A stretch of 64,000 nt of DNA from Methylobacterium mesophilicum SR1.6/6 (GCF_000364445.2 NZ_CP043538.1:4483447-4547446); one strand, 5' to 3'. Positions 15,984-25,511 are shown, numbered from the stretch's first letter. Translations and numbers: made by a program. The notes: generated by a model not told the origin, from the sequence alone.

Positions 15984-16418
15984 TTTCTGCAAGTATTCGT
16001 TGCCTGATCAATCCAGGACGTTGGCCTATCTTGAGGGGCAACAACACCCGGGACCGACTGACTCGCCCATCCTCCGCAGAGCGTGAAGGCGCGGCAGCGG
16101 GCGCGGCAGGCTCTGCAGACCCGCAGTTTCGGTCGTCTATCCGTTCTGCTGCCTCGGCGGGCTGACGGCTTCCGGTTCAAGCCAAGTCCGGATCAAAGCT
16201 TGAGATCGGCGTGGGGGCAGGCCGGCATGTCGAAGCACGGCGTTGCGTAGGGTTGTAGCTGCGACCGCTGGTCCGGAGCAGGCAGCCGCTGCGACGGCCA
16301 TCTGGCGCATGCCTTCGCCAATCAGATGCGGGCGGTCGGATAATCGGAGCACCCGCTCAGTGGACTTTCCACGGTGTTCGAGTCGGATCCCGGCCTCTTC
16401 GCCGAACGCCCGACCATG
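15984..16418. other. intergenic region behind the exporter gene
   Basis: I see no supported gene in these 435 nt. A 71-codon frame on the minus strand (16137-16352, GTG start, MLRLSDRPHLIGEGMRQM) is open but has no clear ribosome binding site or family. Confidence 0.35.
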
Positions 16419-18191
16419 TCAGGCGCTCTCCTTCACGAGGTGCATCTCCGGATGGTGCGCCGCCGGGCGACCAAAACCGGCATCGGTCCGAACGGTCTTC
16501 ACCTCGCCGCTCGACGGACGCCGGATCTTGCTGAGCACTTCATCCTTGGTCCCGAAAGCCGTGACCTGGCCGCTCTCGATCGTCAGCATCACGTCGACAG
16601 CCGTCAGTGCACTCATCCGGTGGGCCACGATGATGACGATGCCGCCGCGAGCCCGGACGCTGAGAATTGCCCGGGTCAAGGCAGCGTCGCCCTCGCCGTC
16701 GAGGTTGGCATTCGGCTCATCGAGGACGAGGAGGAACGGAGAGCCGAAGAGCGCGCGAGCGAGGCCGATGCGCTGACGCTGGCCGCCCGACAGGCCCGTG
16801 CCACCATCACCCAACACCGTATCGTAGCCCTCCGGCAGATTCTCGATCAGCTGCTGGACCCCTGCCTGCCGCGCGGCCTCTTCGATCTCGGTACGGTTCG
16901 CCCCTGGCGCGAAGCGCGCGATATTCTCCGCCACCGTGCCAGCGAACAGCGAGACCTCCTGGGGAAGGTATCCGACGTGGCGTCCGAAATCTGCGGCCTG
17001 CCACTGGGAGAGCGGCACGGTATCGAGCCAGACCGTTCCTCGGGCCAGAGGCAGGATGCCGACCAGCGCTCGTATCAGGGTCGACTTGCCCGACCCGCTC
17101 GGGCCGGTGACGGCGAGCGCTTGCCCGGCCTTCAAGGTGAACCCCGCCTCCTTCACCGTCAGGCGCGTGCTGCCGGGAGGGGCCACGCTCACGCCCTCGA
17201 CCTTGAGCACGTGCATCGGCGCCGGCAGGGTGGAGGCAGGCCGCGTGGCCGACGCCTTGGTCACCGTATCGGCGAGGCGGCCCCAGCTCTGCTGCGCGGC
17301 GACGACACCTTTCCAGTTCGCGATCGTCGCATCGAGCGGCGCCAGGGCGCGGCCGAGCAGGATCGACGAGGCGATGATGATGCCGGGCGAACTCTGGCCG
17401 CGGATCACCAGATAGGCGCCGAGCGCCAAGACACCCGACTGCAGCGCCATCCGGGCCGCCTTCGAGACGGCACTTGCGGCGCCCGCGACGTCGCTCATGC
17501 GCTGCTGCGCCAGGAGGTATTGGGAGTGGGCATCGTGCCACCGGGCCGCGAAGTGGCCCTGCATGCCCATCGCGATCAGGACGTCGGCGTTGCGGCAACT
17601 GGCGTCCGTCACGCTGTTCCGGCGCTGACCGTGCTCGGTCGCGACTTTCGACGGGCCGCGCGTAAGGCGGTCCGCGATCAGGGTGATCACGACGAGGAGG
17701 AGCGCGCCCGACACGGTGGCGAAGCCGATCATCGGATGAAACAGGAAGCAAATGATGAAGTAGAGCGGCATCCAGGGCAGGTCGCAGAGTGCCGTCGGTG
17801 CCGAGCCTCCGAGGAAGCCGCGCACCTGATCGAGATCCCGTAGCGGCATCTGGCCGTTGGCGAGCACCCCGCTCTCCAGCGGACCACGCACCAGCGCGTC
17901 GAAAATCCGCGGGCTCAGGCATTCATCGAGCACGGCGCCGATCCGGCTCAGGATGCGGCCCCTGAGCGCCTCAAGGGCACTCTGGAAGGCGTAGAGCATG
18001 AGAGCCAGGAGTACGAGACCGACGAGGGACGGCACAGACCGGCTTGGAAGAACACGGTCGGAAATTAGCAACATGAAGAACGAGGCTGTCAGGTACAGAA
18101 TGTTGAGGAGGCCGCTGGTGACGATGAGGCTGACCAGGGCCGAGCGGCAGCTCGACAGTGCCGCGCCGAGTTCGACGGAAGCCGGTTTCAT
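16419..18191 (-). CDS. type I secretion system permease/ATPase (PrtD/HlyB-like)
   Basis: The 590-residue protein starts at the ATG at 18191, with AAGGA upstream. The N-terminal half is an ABC exporter membrane domain (segments SLIVTSGLLNILYLTASFFML, VPSLVGLVLLALMLYA, PLYFIICFLFHPMIGFATV, GVLALGAYLVIRG). No C39 peptidase precedes it, so substrates are not cleaved. The C-terminal ATPase has Walker A GPSGSGKST, Q-loop YLPQEV, signature LSGGQRQR, Walker B LLVLDEP and H-loop VAHRM. It should export RTX proteins together with the HlyD adaptor at 21242 and a TolC that is not in this window. Confidence 0.92.
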   Translation of the reverse strand: MKPASVELGAALSSCRSALVSLIVTSGLLNILYLTASFFMLLISDRVLPSRSVPSLVGLVLLALMLYAFQSALEALRGRILSRIGAVLDECLSPRIFDALVRGPLESGVLANGQMPLRDLDQVRGFLGGSAPTALCDLPWMPLYFIICFLFHPMIGFATVSGALLLVVITLIADRLTRGPSKVATEHGQRRNSVTDASCRNADVLIAMGMQGHFAARWHDAHSQYLLAQQRMSDVAGAASAVSKAARMALQSGVLALGAYLVIRGQSSPGIIIASSILLGRALAPLDATIANWKGVVAAQQSWGRLADTVTKASATRPASTLPAPMHVLKVEGVSVAPPGSTRLTVKEAGFTLKAGQALAVTGPSGSGKSTLIRALVGILPLARGTVWLDTVPLSQWQAADFGRHVGYLPQEVSLFAGTVAENIARFAPGANRTEIEEAARQAGVQQLIENLPEGYDTVLGDGGTGLSGGQRQRIGLARALFGSPFLLVLDEPNANLDGEGDAALTRAILSVRARGGIVIIVAHRMSALTAVDVMLTIESGQVTAFGTKDEVLSKIRRPSSGEVKTVRTDAGFGRPAAHHPEMHLVKESA

Positions 18192-18409
18192 CGCACATCG
18201 TCCTTCTGCTGTATGGACTGGCCGAACAAGCCCGGCATGACTTGGGTCGCGGACTTTGAGAGTGAGCAATCGGCCCAGCCCGAATGCCAGAAACTTCGAT
18301 CAACCGGGCCGGGAAATCGTAAGCAGGCTTACACAGGACGAGCTCGACGCAGGGCGGGCCGGTCTGCGGTGTCGACTGGCCAAGCTTGTCCAGGCTCGTC
18401 CCGGCGCGC

Positions 18410-19219
18410 TCAGGCGGCCATCGGGCACTTGGCGGCTGAACGAGACGCCTTCCGGTCCGTGCGCGGAACGAGCAACTGCTCGGGGCGCCGCCGCTTGGCC
18501 CGCTCGAACAGCGCGTAGGTGCGGTTCACGTAATTCGTGACGCCGCTGATCTCGTCGATGTAGCGCTGCACCTGCGGCGTGATTTCCGCCTCCACGAGGC
18601 GCGTCGGCTTCGAGGGATCAAGGGTGTCGAAGCGGACGTAGAACCAGGGCTGGCCGCGGCGCAGGATCAGGTTCTTCGAAGTATCATGCCACTCGAAGGC
18701 CCACATCAGGGGACGCGGCCAGATGTGGACTGGGAAGCGGCCGCTGATCAGCGTCCCTGGAAGCGGGTCGGCTTGATAGTCGAGGAACGGCGGCAGTTGG
18801 TTGATGTAGGCGACCTCGTCCGAGAGGAAGAGGTAGGGCGTGATGATCTGAAGGATCGGCCGCTTCGGATCGCGCCATTCGGCCGGGTTCACGATGCTCA
18901 CCATCTGACCGATGTGCTTGGGGCGGATCGTGCTGCGGGCGCCGTCCACGTTCTCCAGGACCGGCGCACGGCCCTCCTCGAGGCTGATGCGCAGATGGAG
19001 GTCGACGGGGCACCGGATCACGATGTGACGGGCGTCGAAATCGATCGCTGCGGGGCAACCCTGGACCGACTTGGCCGAGGCGGCCCGGCCGAGGTCTCGC
19101 CGGAACGGCTCCGGGTCGTCCCAGATCATGGCCGCCTTGGTATCGGCGATGGTCCAGCCCACTTCGGTGACCCGCTTGGAAGACTGCGCCCGGAGTCTCT
19201 TCTTCAAGAATTCGAACAT
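18410..19219 (-). CDS. conserved-looking hypothetical protein in the secretion locus
   Basis: The 269-residue protein starts at the ATG at 19219 (GGAG upstream) with MFEFLKKRLRAQ. It has no signal peptide or membrane helix. Mid-protein segments are regular and not low-complexity (IDFDARHIVIRCPVDLHLRI, IVNPAEWRDPKRPILQI, PLMWAFEWHDTSKNLILR, WFYVRFDTLDPS). The C-terminus is basic. It precedes the exporter gene on the same strand, 218 nt apart, so the two may share a transcript. I do not recognise the family. A chaperone or acylation-type accessory for the type I substrate is possible but unsupported. Confidence 0.75.
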   Translation of the reverse strand: MFEFLKKRLRAQSSKRVTEVGWTIADTKAAMIWDDPEPFRRDLGRAASAKSVQGCPAAIDFDARHIVIRCPVDLHLRISLEEGRAPVLENVDGARSTIRPKHIGQMVSIVNPAEWRDPKRPILQIITPYLFLSDEVAYINQLPPFLDYQADPLPGTLISGRFPVHIWPRPLMWAFEWHDTSKNLILRRGQPWFYVRFDTLDPSKPTRLVEAEITPQVQRYIDEISGVTNYVNRTYALFERAKRRRPEQLLVPRTDRKASRSAAKCPMAA

Positions 19220-19321
19220 GACCGGTCTCCTTGAATAGGCTTCGGCGATTGCATCGCGGTGGCGGTCTCGCGTCTGCCGCGTGTCGTTGGACCGATATGA
19301 ACCGCCAGTGCCGCGGCGAAC

Positions 19322-19337
19322 TGTGATCGGGATCACG
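19322..19337. promoter_or_regulatory. CRP-like operator for the 269-residue protein/exporter unit
   Basis: TGTGA TCGGGA TCACG contains the 14-bp palindrome GTGATC-GG-GATCAC, very close to the CRP consensus TGTGATCTAGATCACA. It lies 103 nt upstream of the start at 19219. Confidence 0.6.
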
Positions 19338-19577
19338 TCGGCTCCGCGGCTTTCCGGCGGTCGATATGTTTCGGCTCTGCCGGGCTGTGCCGACCAGCGG
19401 CGCCGATCCCGGCCGGCGGCCACGGCAGACGCCTCGCGCGATCCGATCGAAATGGCCGGAGCGGCTGTCGCTCCGCACAGGAGATCCAGTCTTTGCTGCG
19501 CGGGATGCCTGCGCGTGGAACCGGGCCGACCGTGACCGTCGGATGCGTTTCCCGACGCCTGTCCTCGCGCCCGACTC

Positions 19578-19593
19578 GGTGATGTCGCTCACA
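19578..19593. promoter_or_regulatory. CRP-like operator upstream of the 100-residue gene
   Basis: GGTGA TGTCGC TCACA has one mismatch to TGTGA-N6-TCACA. It lies 118 nt upstream of the start at 19711. With the site at 19322 it gives each arm of this divergent region one operator. Confidence 0.45.
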
Positions 19594-19710
19594 GTCCTCG
19601 GCCCGAGCGAGTGGAAGATTCAGGGCCTGAACAGGAGCAGGTGACCTGCACCTGAGGCCGCCGGATCCCCTCGGGGGCCGCGCGCCGCCACCGCACAAGG
19701 AATCCGGGCG

Positions 19711-20013
19711 ATGGAAGTCGAAACCCTCGAACGTCCCGCGTCCCTCAAGGTCTGGCACGCCGGAGCGGCCCGCTTCCTCTCACGGCAACCGATGCAGTTC
19801 GCCAGCCTGCGCGAAGCGATCGCTGCGGCGGCCGCCGTCCTAGCCCATCCCGACCGGCAGCCCTGGATCGTCACCGCGGATGGTGACCTGCTGCCGCCGA
19901 ATTGGATCAGCGGTAGCCTCAAGCGGGCCGTTTCCGCGTCCGCCGGCAGCCGCGAAGCCCGCCGCTCCTCGCCGGGCGAGGTCGCCAAGCGTCTCGGCGT
20001 CTCGCCCGGGTAG
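19711..20013 (+). CDS. 100-residue hypothetical protein
   Basis: The ATG at 19711 has AAGGA about 9 nt upstream. The product starts MEVETLERPASLKVWHAGAA and is soluble. It contains a region (FASLREAIAAAAAVLAHP, then WIVTADGDLLPPNWI) resembling small Rhizobiales proteins that carry a strand-helix-strand unit. No signal peptide is present. Function is unknown. It reads toward the M23 peptidase and HlyD genes and may be the first gene of that group. Confidence 0.6.
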   Translation: MEVETLERPASLKVWHAGAARFLSRQPMQFASLREAIAAAAAVLAHPDRQPWIVTADGDLLPPNWISGSLKRAVSASAGSREARRSSPGEVAKRLGVSPG

Positions 20014-20079
20014 GGCAGGGCGATCCCCCTCGGCTCCCCAGAGACCATCACGTCAAACTTCCTGGAAAGTGAACCGATC

Positions 20080-21066
20080 ATGCGAGCGTCGCGCGCCTTC
20101 GCCTGCCTCCTCGTGACGATCCTTGGGTCGACGCGAGCAGGTGCCGATCCACTTCGATTGCAGCTTCCGCTCGCCTGCGAACCGGGCCGAACCTGCTTCG
20201 TCCAGCACTACGTCGATCGCGATCCCGGTCCCTCAGCCCGCGACTACACCGGCGGTTCGCAAACCTACGATCAGCATGACGGAACGGACCTCCGCCTACC
20301 TTCATCGGCCGCCGCGGCGGGTCCGCTCGGCGCCGTGCGGGCGGCGGCCGCCGGCACCGTGCTCCGCGTCCGCAACGGCGCGCCCGACGTCTCGGTCCGC
20401 GACACCGGGATGGCGAAGGTTGCGGGCGTCGAGTGCGGAAACGGGCTCGTCATCGCGCATGCGGACGCGTACGAGACCCAGTATTGCCACCTGGCTCAGG
20501 GCAGTGTGACGGTACGGCCCGGCGAGGCCGTGACGGCCGGTCAGGTCATCGGTCATGTCGGCCTCTCCGGCGCAACGGAGTTTCCGCATCTCCATTTCAC
20601 CGTTCGCCAGGCCGGTCGGCCCGTCGATCCCTTCGCGATCGAGAATTCAGCCCAGGCCGGCCGCGACGCGAGCCTCTGGGATGAGTCGGTCGGGGCGAGC
20701 CTTCGCTACCGTTCCGGAACGGTCCTCAACGCCGGCTTCTCGGACGGCCCCGTGACGATGGCTGCCGTCGAGGCCGACGCCGCCAGTCCCATCGGTGCAC
20801 GCGCTGAGACCCTCGTCGCTTGGGTCCGGGCGATCAGCCTCGAGGCCGGCGACGTGCAGCGTCTCGTCGTGCGGGCTCCGGACGGACAGATCCTCGCTGA
20901 GAACCGCTTGCCGCCGCTCGCCAATCCACGCGCGCAATCCCTGGTCTTCGCCGGGAGGCGGCGTCCGACCGAGGGCTTTCGCGCGGGGACCTACGTGGCG
21001 ACCTTCGAGGTCGTGCGCGGCGGCCGGGCAGTCATCATGCACCGCTTCGCCGCGACCCTCCCGTAG
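20080..21066 (+). CDS. secreted M23-family metallopeptidase (LytM/peptidoglycan endopeptidase)
   Basis: The 328-residue protein has a signal peptide (AFACLLVTILGSTRAGA). The M23 domain (about 60-200) has zinc ligands in the HxxxD motif YDQHDGTDLRL and in the HxH motif EFPHLHFTVR, with YCHL as the active-site His strand. About 130 residues follow that look like an all-beta domain. It should cut peptidoglycan cross-bridges or peptides in the periplasm. Its position 175 nt before the type I adaptor gene suggests a role in wall remodelling for the secretion machinery; that link is inference. Confidence 0.85.
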   Translation: MRASRAFACLLVTILGSTRAGADPLRLQLPLACEPGRTCFVQHYVDRDPGPSARDYTGGSQTYDQHDGTDLRLPSSAAAAGPLGAVRAAAAGTVLRVRNGAPDVSVRDTGMAKVAGVECGNGLVIAHADAYETQYCHLAQGSVTVRPGEAVTAGQVIGHVGLSGATEFPHLHFTVRQAGRPVDPFAIENSAQAGRDASLWDESVGASLRYRSGTVLNAGFSDGPVTMAAVEADAASPIGARAETLVAWVRAISLEAGDVQRLVVRAPDGQILAENRLPPLANPRAQSLVFAGRRRPTEGFRAGTYVATFEVVRGGRAVIMHRFAATLP

Positions 21067-21097
21067 CGCGACGCCGGGATCGGACCCCACTCCGCTC

Positions 21098-21113
21098 TGT
21101 GACCTGGCTCACG
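21098..21113. promoter_or_regulatory. CRP-like operator upstream of the HlyD adaptor
   Basis: TGTGA CCTGGC TCACG has one mismatch to TGTGA-N6-TCACA. It lies 129 nt upstream of the HlyD start codon, in the gap after the M23 gene, so the adaptor may have its own promoter. Confidence 0.5.
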
Positions 21114-21241
21114 GACCCGCGGCACGCACGTACGACAACATCTCCTCCAGTCGAGACCGGTCCAACCCGCCGTCCCGGTCCGCCGCACACGCGCCCATCG
21201 CGTCGGGCTGTCATGACCGCTTCACACCCAAGGGGGACAGG

Positions 21242-22594
21242 ATGCCCACCGCCATTCCGATGCGCGTCGTACCAGAGCATACGTCACCGCCCCTCGGTCA
21301 CGCGTCCCGGGCGGCGATCCGACGGCAGGTCCGCTTCACCGCCCTGTTGGTCACGACGCTCGTCGGCGGCGTCGGCGGGTGGGCAAGCTTCACGCAGATC
21401 GGCGGCGCGGTCATCGCGTCCGGAAGGCTCGTGGTCGAGAGCGACGTGAAGAAGGTCCAGCATCCGATCGGCGGGATCGTGGGCGAGCTTCGCGTGCACG
21501 AAGGCGACCACGTCAGGTCCGGCGACATCCTCGTGCGGCTCGACGAGACGCAGCCACGGGCGATCCTCGACACCGTCTTCCGCGCGATGGACGCGCTCGC
21601 GGCCAAGCGGACGCGCGAGGAGGCGGAGCGCGACGGCGACATCGCCCTCAACTTCCCTTCCGATCTCCAGGCCCGCGCCTCCTCGGACGACGCGGTCGCG
21701 CGCCTGATCGACAGCGAGACCCGCTTGTTCCTGGCGCGCGGCAAGGCGCGACAGGGTCGCAAGGCTCAGCTGCGCGAACGCATCGCTCAGCTTAGCCAGG
21801 AGATTGCCGGGATCAACGATCAGATGACCGCGAAGACGCGGGAAGTCTCCGCAGTGGACCAAGAGCTGAAAGGCATCCGCGAGCTCTGGCAGAAGAACCT
21901 GGTCCAGCTCCCGCGCCTTACCTCCCTCGAACGCGAAGCTGCGCGACTGGAGGGAGATCGCGGCCGTTTAGCCGCCTCGCTCGCGCAGACCAAGGGCAAG
22001 ATCAACGAGGTCGAGCTGCAGATCATGCAGGTCGATGAGGACATGCGGAACGAGGTGAGCAGGGATCTGACTGAGATCCGGAGCAAGTGGTCGGAATACG
22101 AGGAGAAGCGGACAGCCGCCCTCGACCAACTCCGGCGAACCGATCTTCGGGCGCCGCAGGATGGCGTCGTACACCAGATGACCGTGCACACGGTGGGCGG
22201 ACTCGTGACACCCAACGAACCCGCGATGCTGATCGTCCCCGAGGCGGACGAGCTCGCGGTCGAGGTCCGGGTGGAGCCAAAAGATATCGACCACGTGCAG
22301 ATCGATCAGCTCGCGACCCTGCGCTTCTCGGCGCTCAATCAGCGCACGACGCCTGAGATCAGCGGGCTCGTGGATCGCGTCGCGGCCGACGTGACGCAGG
22401 ATCCGAAGACGGGCTTGAGCTTCTACAAGGCGCGAATCCGGGTCTCCGACAGCGAGCGCGTGCGTCTGGGCGAGATCCGGCTCGTGCCCGGCATGCCGGT
22501 CGACGCCTTTCTCAAGACCGGTGACCGCACGGTGCTGTCCTATCTGACGAAGCCGCTGATGGATCAGATCAGCAAAGCTTGGCGAGACCGATGA
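21242..22594 (+). CDS. HlyD-family type I secretion periplasmic adaptor
   Basis: The 450-residue protein starts at the ATG at 21242 behind GGGGGA; longer frames upstream lack such a site. A short cytoplasmic N-terminus precedes one TM helix (FTALLVTTLVGGVGGWASF). A lipoyl half-motif follows (GGIVGELRVHEGDHVRSGDILVRLD), then a long coiled-coil hairpin (about 110-300), the second lipoyl half (LRAPQDGVVHQMTVHTVGG) and a beta-barrel (AVEVRVEPKDIDHV). The conserved C-terminal IRLVPGMPVDAFLKTGDRT and YLTKPL match PrtE/HlyD. It should link the exporter at 16419 to an outer-membrane TolC. Confidence 0.92.
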   Translation: MPTAIPMRVVPEHTSPPLGHASRAAIRRQVRFTALLVTTLVGGVGGWASFTQIGGAVIASGRLVVESDVKKVQHPIGGIVGELRVHEGDHVRSGDILVRLDETQPRAILDTVFRAMDALAAKRTREEAERDGDIALNFPSDLQARASSDDAVARLIDSETRLFLARGKARQGRKAQLRERIAQLSQEIAGINDQMTAKTREVSAVDQELKGIRELWQKNLVQLPRLTSLEREAARLEGDRGRLAASLAQTKGKINEVELQIMQVDEDMRNEVSRDLTEIRSKWSEYEEKRTAALDQLRRTDLRAPQDGVVHQMTVHTVGGLVTPNEPAMLIVPEADELAVEVRVEPKDIDHVQIDQLATLRFSALNQRTTPEISGLVDRVAADVTQDPKTGLSFYKARIRVSDSERVRLGEIRLVPGMPVDAFLKTGDRTVLSYLTKPLMDQISKAWRDR

Positions 22595-22984
22595 GGGTCT
22601 GTCGCCCGATGGCTCGAGACGGTTCGAGACGCCAAGGAACGGGGGCCCGGCCCACCCTGGAGGAGAGCCCTGGAGGCGAGGTCCGGCAGCCCGCGCGTGC
22701 TGGCGCGAGCGGCCAGACCGCCCGTGGGAGGACCGGGCGGCGGACGCATGCCGGGCTTCGCGCTTCGGCTCGGTTGCCCGTACAGATGATCGCTGAGGCC
22801 CCTGTCGACCTCGTTAAGGCACCACTTTCAACGCTAAGGCGGGGCATCGCAGTCGTCGCCGTCGCGCCAGGATGGCGAAGCGTTGGTTTAAAGGGTTCAT
22901 GCCCACGGATCGGCCGGAAGGCGCGGAGCGGCGCCGCGTCCTCTTTCTGGGAGCGACCGGGCCAATCGATCGCGAGACCGTGCG
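22595..22984. other. intergenic region without a recognisable gene
   Basis: These 390 nt follow the adaptor gene. Frames are short and Arg/Gly-rich. I see no promoter, repeat or conserved protein. Confidence 0.35.
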
Positions 22985-23195
22985 GGCGCTGGTCCGACAG
23001 GTCAACGAAGCGATCACTAGCGCGCAGCAGATTGTCGACGGGGACGTGGGTATCGAGCGAGAACTCGTAGAACAGGGCACCCTGTTCGACTTGCCGAGGT
23101 CCCATCATCTGCTTCGATCTCCGTCTCTCGACAGGAATGAAACACCTCACGAGGACCGCCGCAACACGCGAGTTTTTCAACAGAAGCGGCCAAGT
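22985..23195 (-). pseudogene. N-terminal remnant of an IS1182-family transposase
   Basis: From an ATG at 23108 the minus strand reads MMGPRQVEQGALFYEFSL, then DTHVPVDNLLR and SDRFVDLS. This is the highly conserved start of IS1182-type DDE transposases. Similarity ends near 22985. Just upstream (23172-23194) is TTTTTCAACAGAAGCGGCC, like the terminal sequence of such elements. The catalytic part is gone. Confidence 0.65.
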
Positions 23196-23544
23196 CCGGG
23201 CAGGCGGGTTCGGCAATTGTGGCGGCCGTGCGGGTCCGTCTAGGCGTAAGGCAAATGCGGAAGGCGCCTGGGATCAGTTGGCTGTATTAGTCCCAAAATT
23301 AGAAACCCGTGCCGTAGCACTGCAAGCGACCTTGGGCGAGATCGCGTTTCATGCGCGCTGCGCTCAAGGCGCCGGCCGCTGTCGGACATCACAGATTGTG
23401 CGTCCCTTACATTGCAGGACACTGATCTGGAAAGGCCGTGAGACTGTCGCCCTCGCTACAACTGTGTTTAGATGAAGGTGCCGAAACGGATCCGACGCTG
23501 AAGACCGTCCAAGGCCCCCGTCAGCAGGCCGAGAATTTGCGCGG
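23196..23544. other. intergenic region upstream of mobA
   Basis: These 349 nt are less GC-rich than their surroundings and hold no gene I can support. No operator was recognised, and no regulator gene adjoins mobA. Confidence 0.35.
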
Positions 23545-25497
23545 ATGCAGTTCCATCTCAACGGCTACAAGTCCGGGGATCCGGCGATCGCCGAATCATC
23601 AGCGGCAGGAAAGGCTCCGCACCCGGATGGTGTCATGCCGGAACTGGTCGACGTCCTGATCGTCGGATGCGGACCAACCGGTCTCACGCTCGCTGCGCAA
23701 CTGGCGGCCTTTCCCGACATCACAACCCGGATCATCGATCGGAAGCGCGGTCGCCTGCTCGTCGGCCAAGCCGACGGGATCGCCTGCAGGACAATGGAGA
23801 TGTTCGAGGCCTTCGGCTTCAGCGAGCGCGTCCTCAAGGAGGCGTACTGGGTCAACGAAACCTGCTTTTGGAACCCTGACCCCAGTCAGCCGGACGTGAT
23901 CACCCGCACCGGCCGCATCGTGGATACGGAGGACGGATTGTCCGAGTTCCCGCACGTCATCATGAACCAGGCGCGGGTCCACGACTTCTTCCTCACGACG
24001 ATGCAGAACGCGCCGACCCGCCTGGAGCCGAGCTACGGACGCAGCTTCCTGGATTTGGCGCTCACGGACGCCGAAGCGGGCGACGGCATCGAGACACCGA
24101 GCGGCTCCGACCACCCGGTCGCCGTAAGGCTGGAACGCATCGACGCTTCGCAGACCCCAGCCATCGAGACCATACGCGCGCAGTACGTCGTCGGCTGCGA
24201 TGGGGCGCACAGCGCCGTGCGTGGCGCTCTGGGCCTTACGGTGCACGGAGACTCCGCCAATCAGGCGTGGGGCGTCATGGATGTACTTGCCGTGACGACC
24301 TTTCCGGACATCCGCCTGAAGGCAGCCATCCATTCCGCCAACGAGGGCAGCCTCCTGATCATCCCGCGCGAAGGTGGCTACCTCGTGCGCATGTACATCG
24401 AGCTCGACAAGCTCGACGTGAACCGGCGCCTGGCAAGGGACGCGGTGACGGTCGATCACCTGATCGCGGCGGCGCGACGCATCCTGCACCCCTACCTGCT
24501 GGAGGTGAAGGAAGTCCCATGGTGGTCGGTCTACGAAATCGGGCAGAGGCTCTGCGAAGCCTTCGATGATGTCGGTCCCGCAGACCGTGAAGTTCGTTCG
24601 CCCCGGATCTTCATCGCTGGCGATGCCTGCCACACGCACAGCCCGAAAGCCGGTCAGGGCATGAACGTCTCGATGCAGGACGCCTTCAACCTCGGCTGGA
24701 AGCTCGCCGCCGTGATCCGCGGGCAGTGCACACCGCGGATCCTCCAGACCTACTCGACGGAGCGCCGCGCCGTCGCCCAGGAACTCATCGACTTCGACCG
24801 CGCGTTCGCCCGCATGTTCAGCGTCCCGCCCAGGCCATCCGGCGCGACGGGCGGCGACGGCGTCGATCCGGCCGAGTTCGAGAGATACTTCGTCAAGCAT
24901 GGCCGTTTCACCGCCGGCACCGAGACCTGCTACCCACCGTCCCTCCTCACCGGCCAGCCGACACACCAGAACCTCGCCGAGGGCTTCACGATCGGGATGC
25001 GCTTACATTCGGCGCCGGTGATCCGGCTCGCCGACGCCAAGCCCCTCCAGCTCGGTCACACCGTCAAGGCGGATGGCCGCTGGCGCCTGTTCCTGTTCGC
25101 AGATCCGGCGCCGCCCGACGCGCAGTCCTCGCGACTGCGCGCCCTGTGCACGTACCTGGCCGAAGCGGACGACGCGCCTATCCGGCGGTTCACGCCCGCG
25201 GGCGCCGACATCGATTCCGTCATCGACGTGCGGGCGATCCTGCAGCAGGATCACCGTCAGGTGGTTCTGGGAGCAACGCCTCCGCTGCTGCGACCGTCGA
25301 AGGGGCGTTACGGCCTCGTCGACTGTGAGAAGGTCTTCTGCCCGGATCCGAAAGCCGGCGATATCTTCGCACTTCGCGGCATCCGGCGGGCGGACGGTTG
25401 CATCGTCGTCGTGCGGCCGGACCAGCACGTCGCGCATGTGCTGCCCCTCGACGCCGGCACCGAACTCGCGGCCTTCTTCGATCGCTTCATGCTGTAG
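23545..25497 (+). CDS. mobA: 3-hydroxybenzoate 4-monooxygenase (phenol hydroxylase-type flavoprotein)
   Basis: 650 residues. The ADP-binding motif is VGCGPTGLTLAAQL, the DG motif is YVVGCDGAHSAVR, and the FAD/ribityl GD motif is IFIAGDACHTHSPKAGQG. A C-terminal thioredoxin-like domain (about 470-650) is typical of phenol hydroxylase relatives. Phrases such as GQADGIACRTMEMFEAFGF, DTEDGLSEFPHVI, SANQAWGVMDVLAVT and VPWWSVYEIGQR match Comamonas MobA as I remember it. The enzyme converts 3-hydroxybenzoate to protocatechuate with NADPH and O2. The ATG start at 23545 (MQFHLNGYKSGDP) also agrees. The ribosome binding site is weak. Confidence 0.88.
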   Translation: MQFHLNGYKSGDPAIAESSAAGKAPHPDGVMPELVDVLIVGCGPTGLTLAAQLAAFPDITTRIIDRKRGRLLVGQADGIACRTMEMFEAFGFSERVLKEAYWVNETCFWNPDPSQPDVITRTGRIVDTEDGLSEFPHVIMNQARVHDFFLTTMQNAPTRLEPSYGRSFLDLALTDAEAGDGIETPSGSDHPVAVRLERIDASQTPAIETIRAQYVVGCDGAHSAVRGALGLTVHGDSANQAWGVMDVLAVTTFPDIRLKAAIHSANEGSLLIIPREGGYLVRMYIELDKLDVNRRLARDAVTVDHLIAAARRILHPYLLEVKEVPWWSVYEIGQRLCEAFDDVGPADREVRSPRIFIAGDACHTHSPKAGQGMNVSMQDAFNLGWKLAAVIRGQCTPRILQTYSTERRAVAQELIDFDRAFARMFSVPPRPSGATGGDGVDPAEFERYFVKHGRFTAGTETCYPPSLLTGQPTHQNLAEGFTIGMRLHSAPVIRLADAKPLQLGHTVKADGRWRLFLFADPAPPDAQSSRLRALCTYLAEADDAPIRRFTPAGADIDSVIDVRAILQQDHRQVVLGATPPLLRPSKGRYGLVDCEKVFCPDPKAGDIFALRGIRRADGCIVVVRPDQHVAHVLPLDAGTELAAFFDRFML

Positions 25498-25511
25498 AGG
25501 GCGGAACCGCA

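Noticed and set aside
22872..23243. Plus-strand frame with a ClpP-like phrase (RVLFLGATGPIDRETVRAL)
   Set aside because: The opposite strand carries the clear IS1182 transposase start over the same bases, and no catalytic Ser or His region follows.
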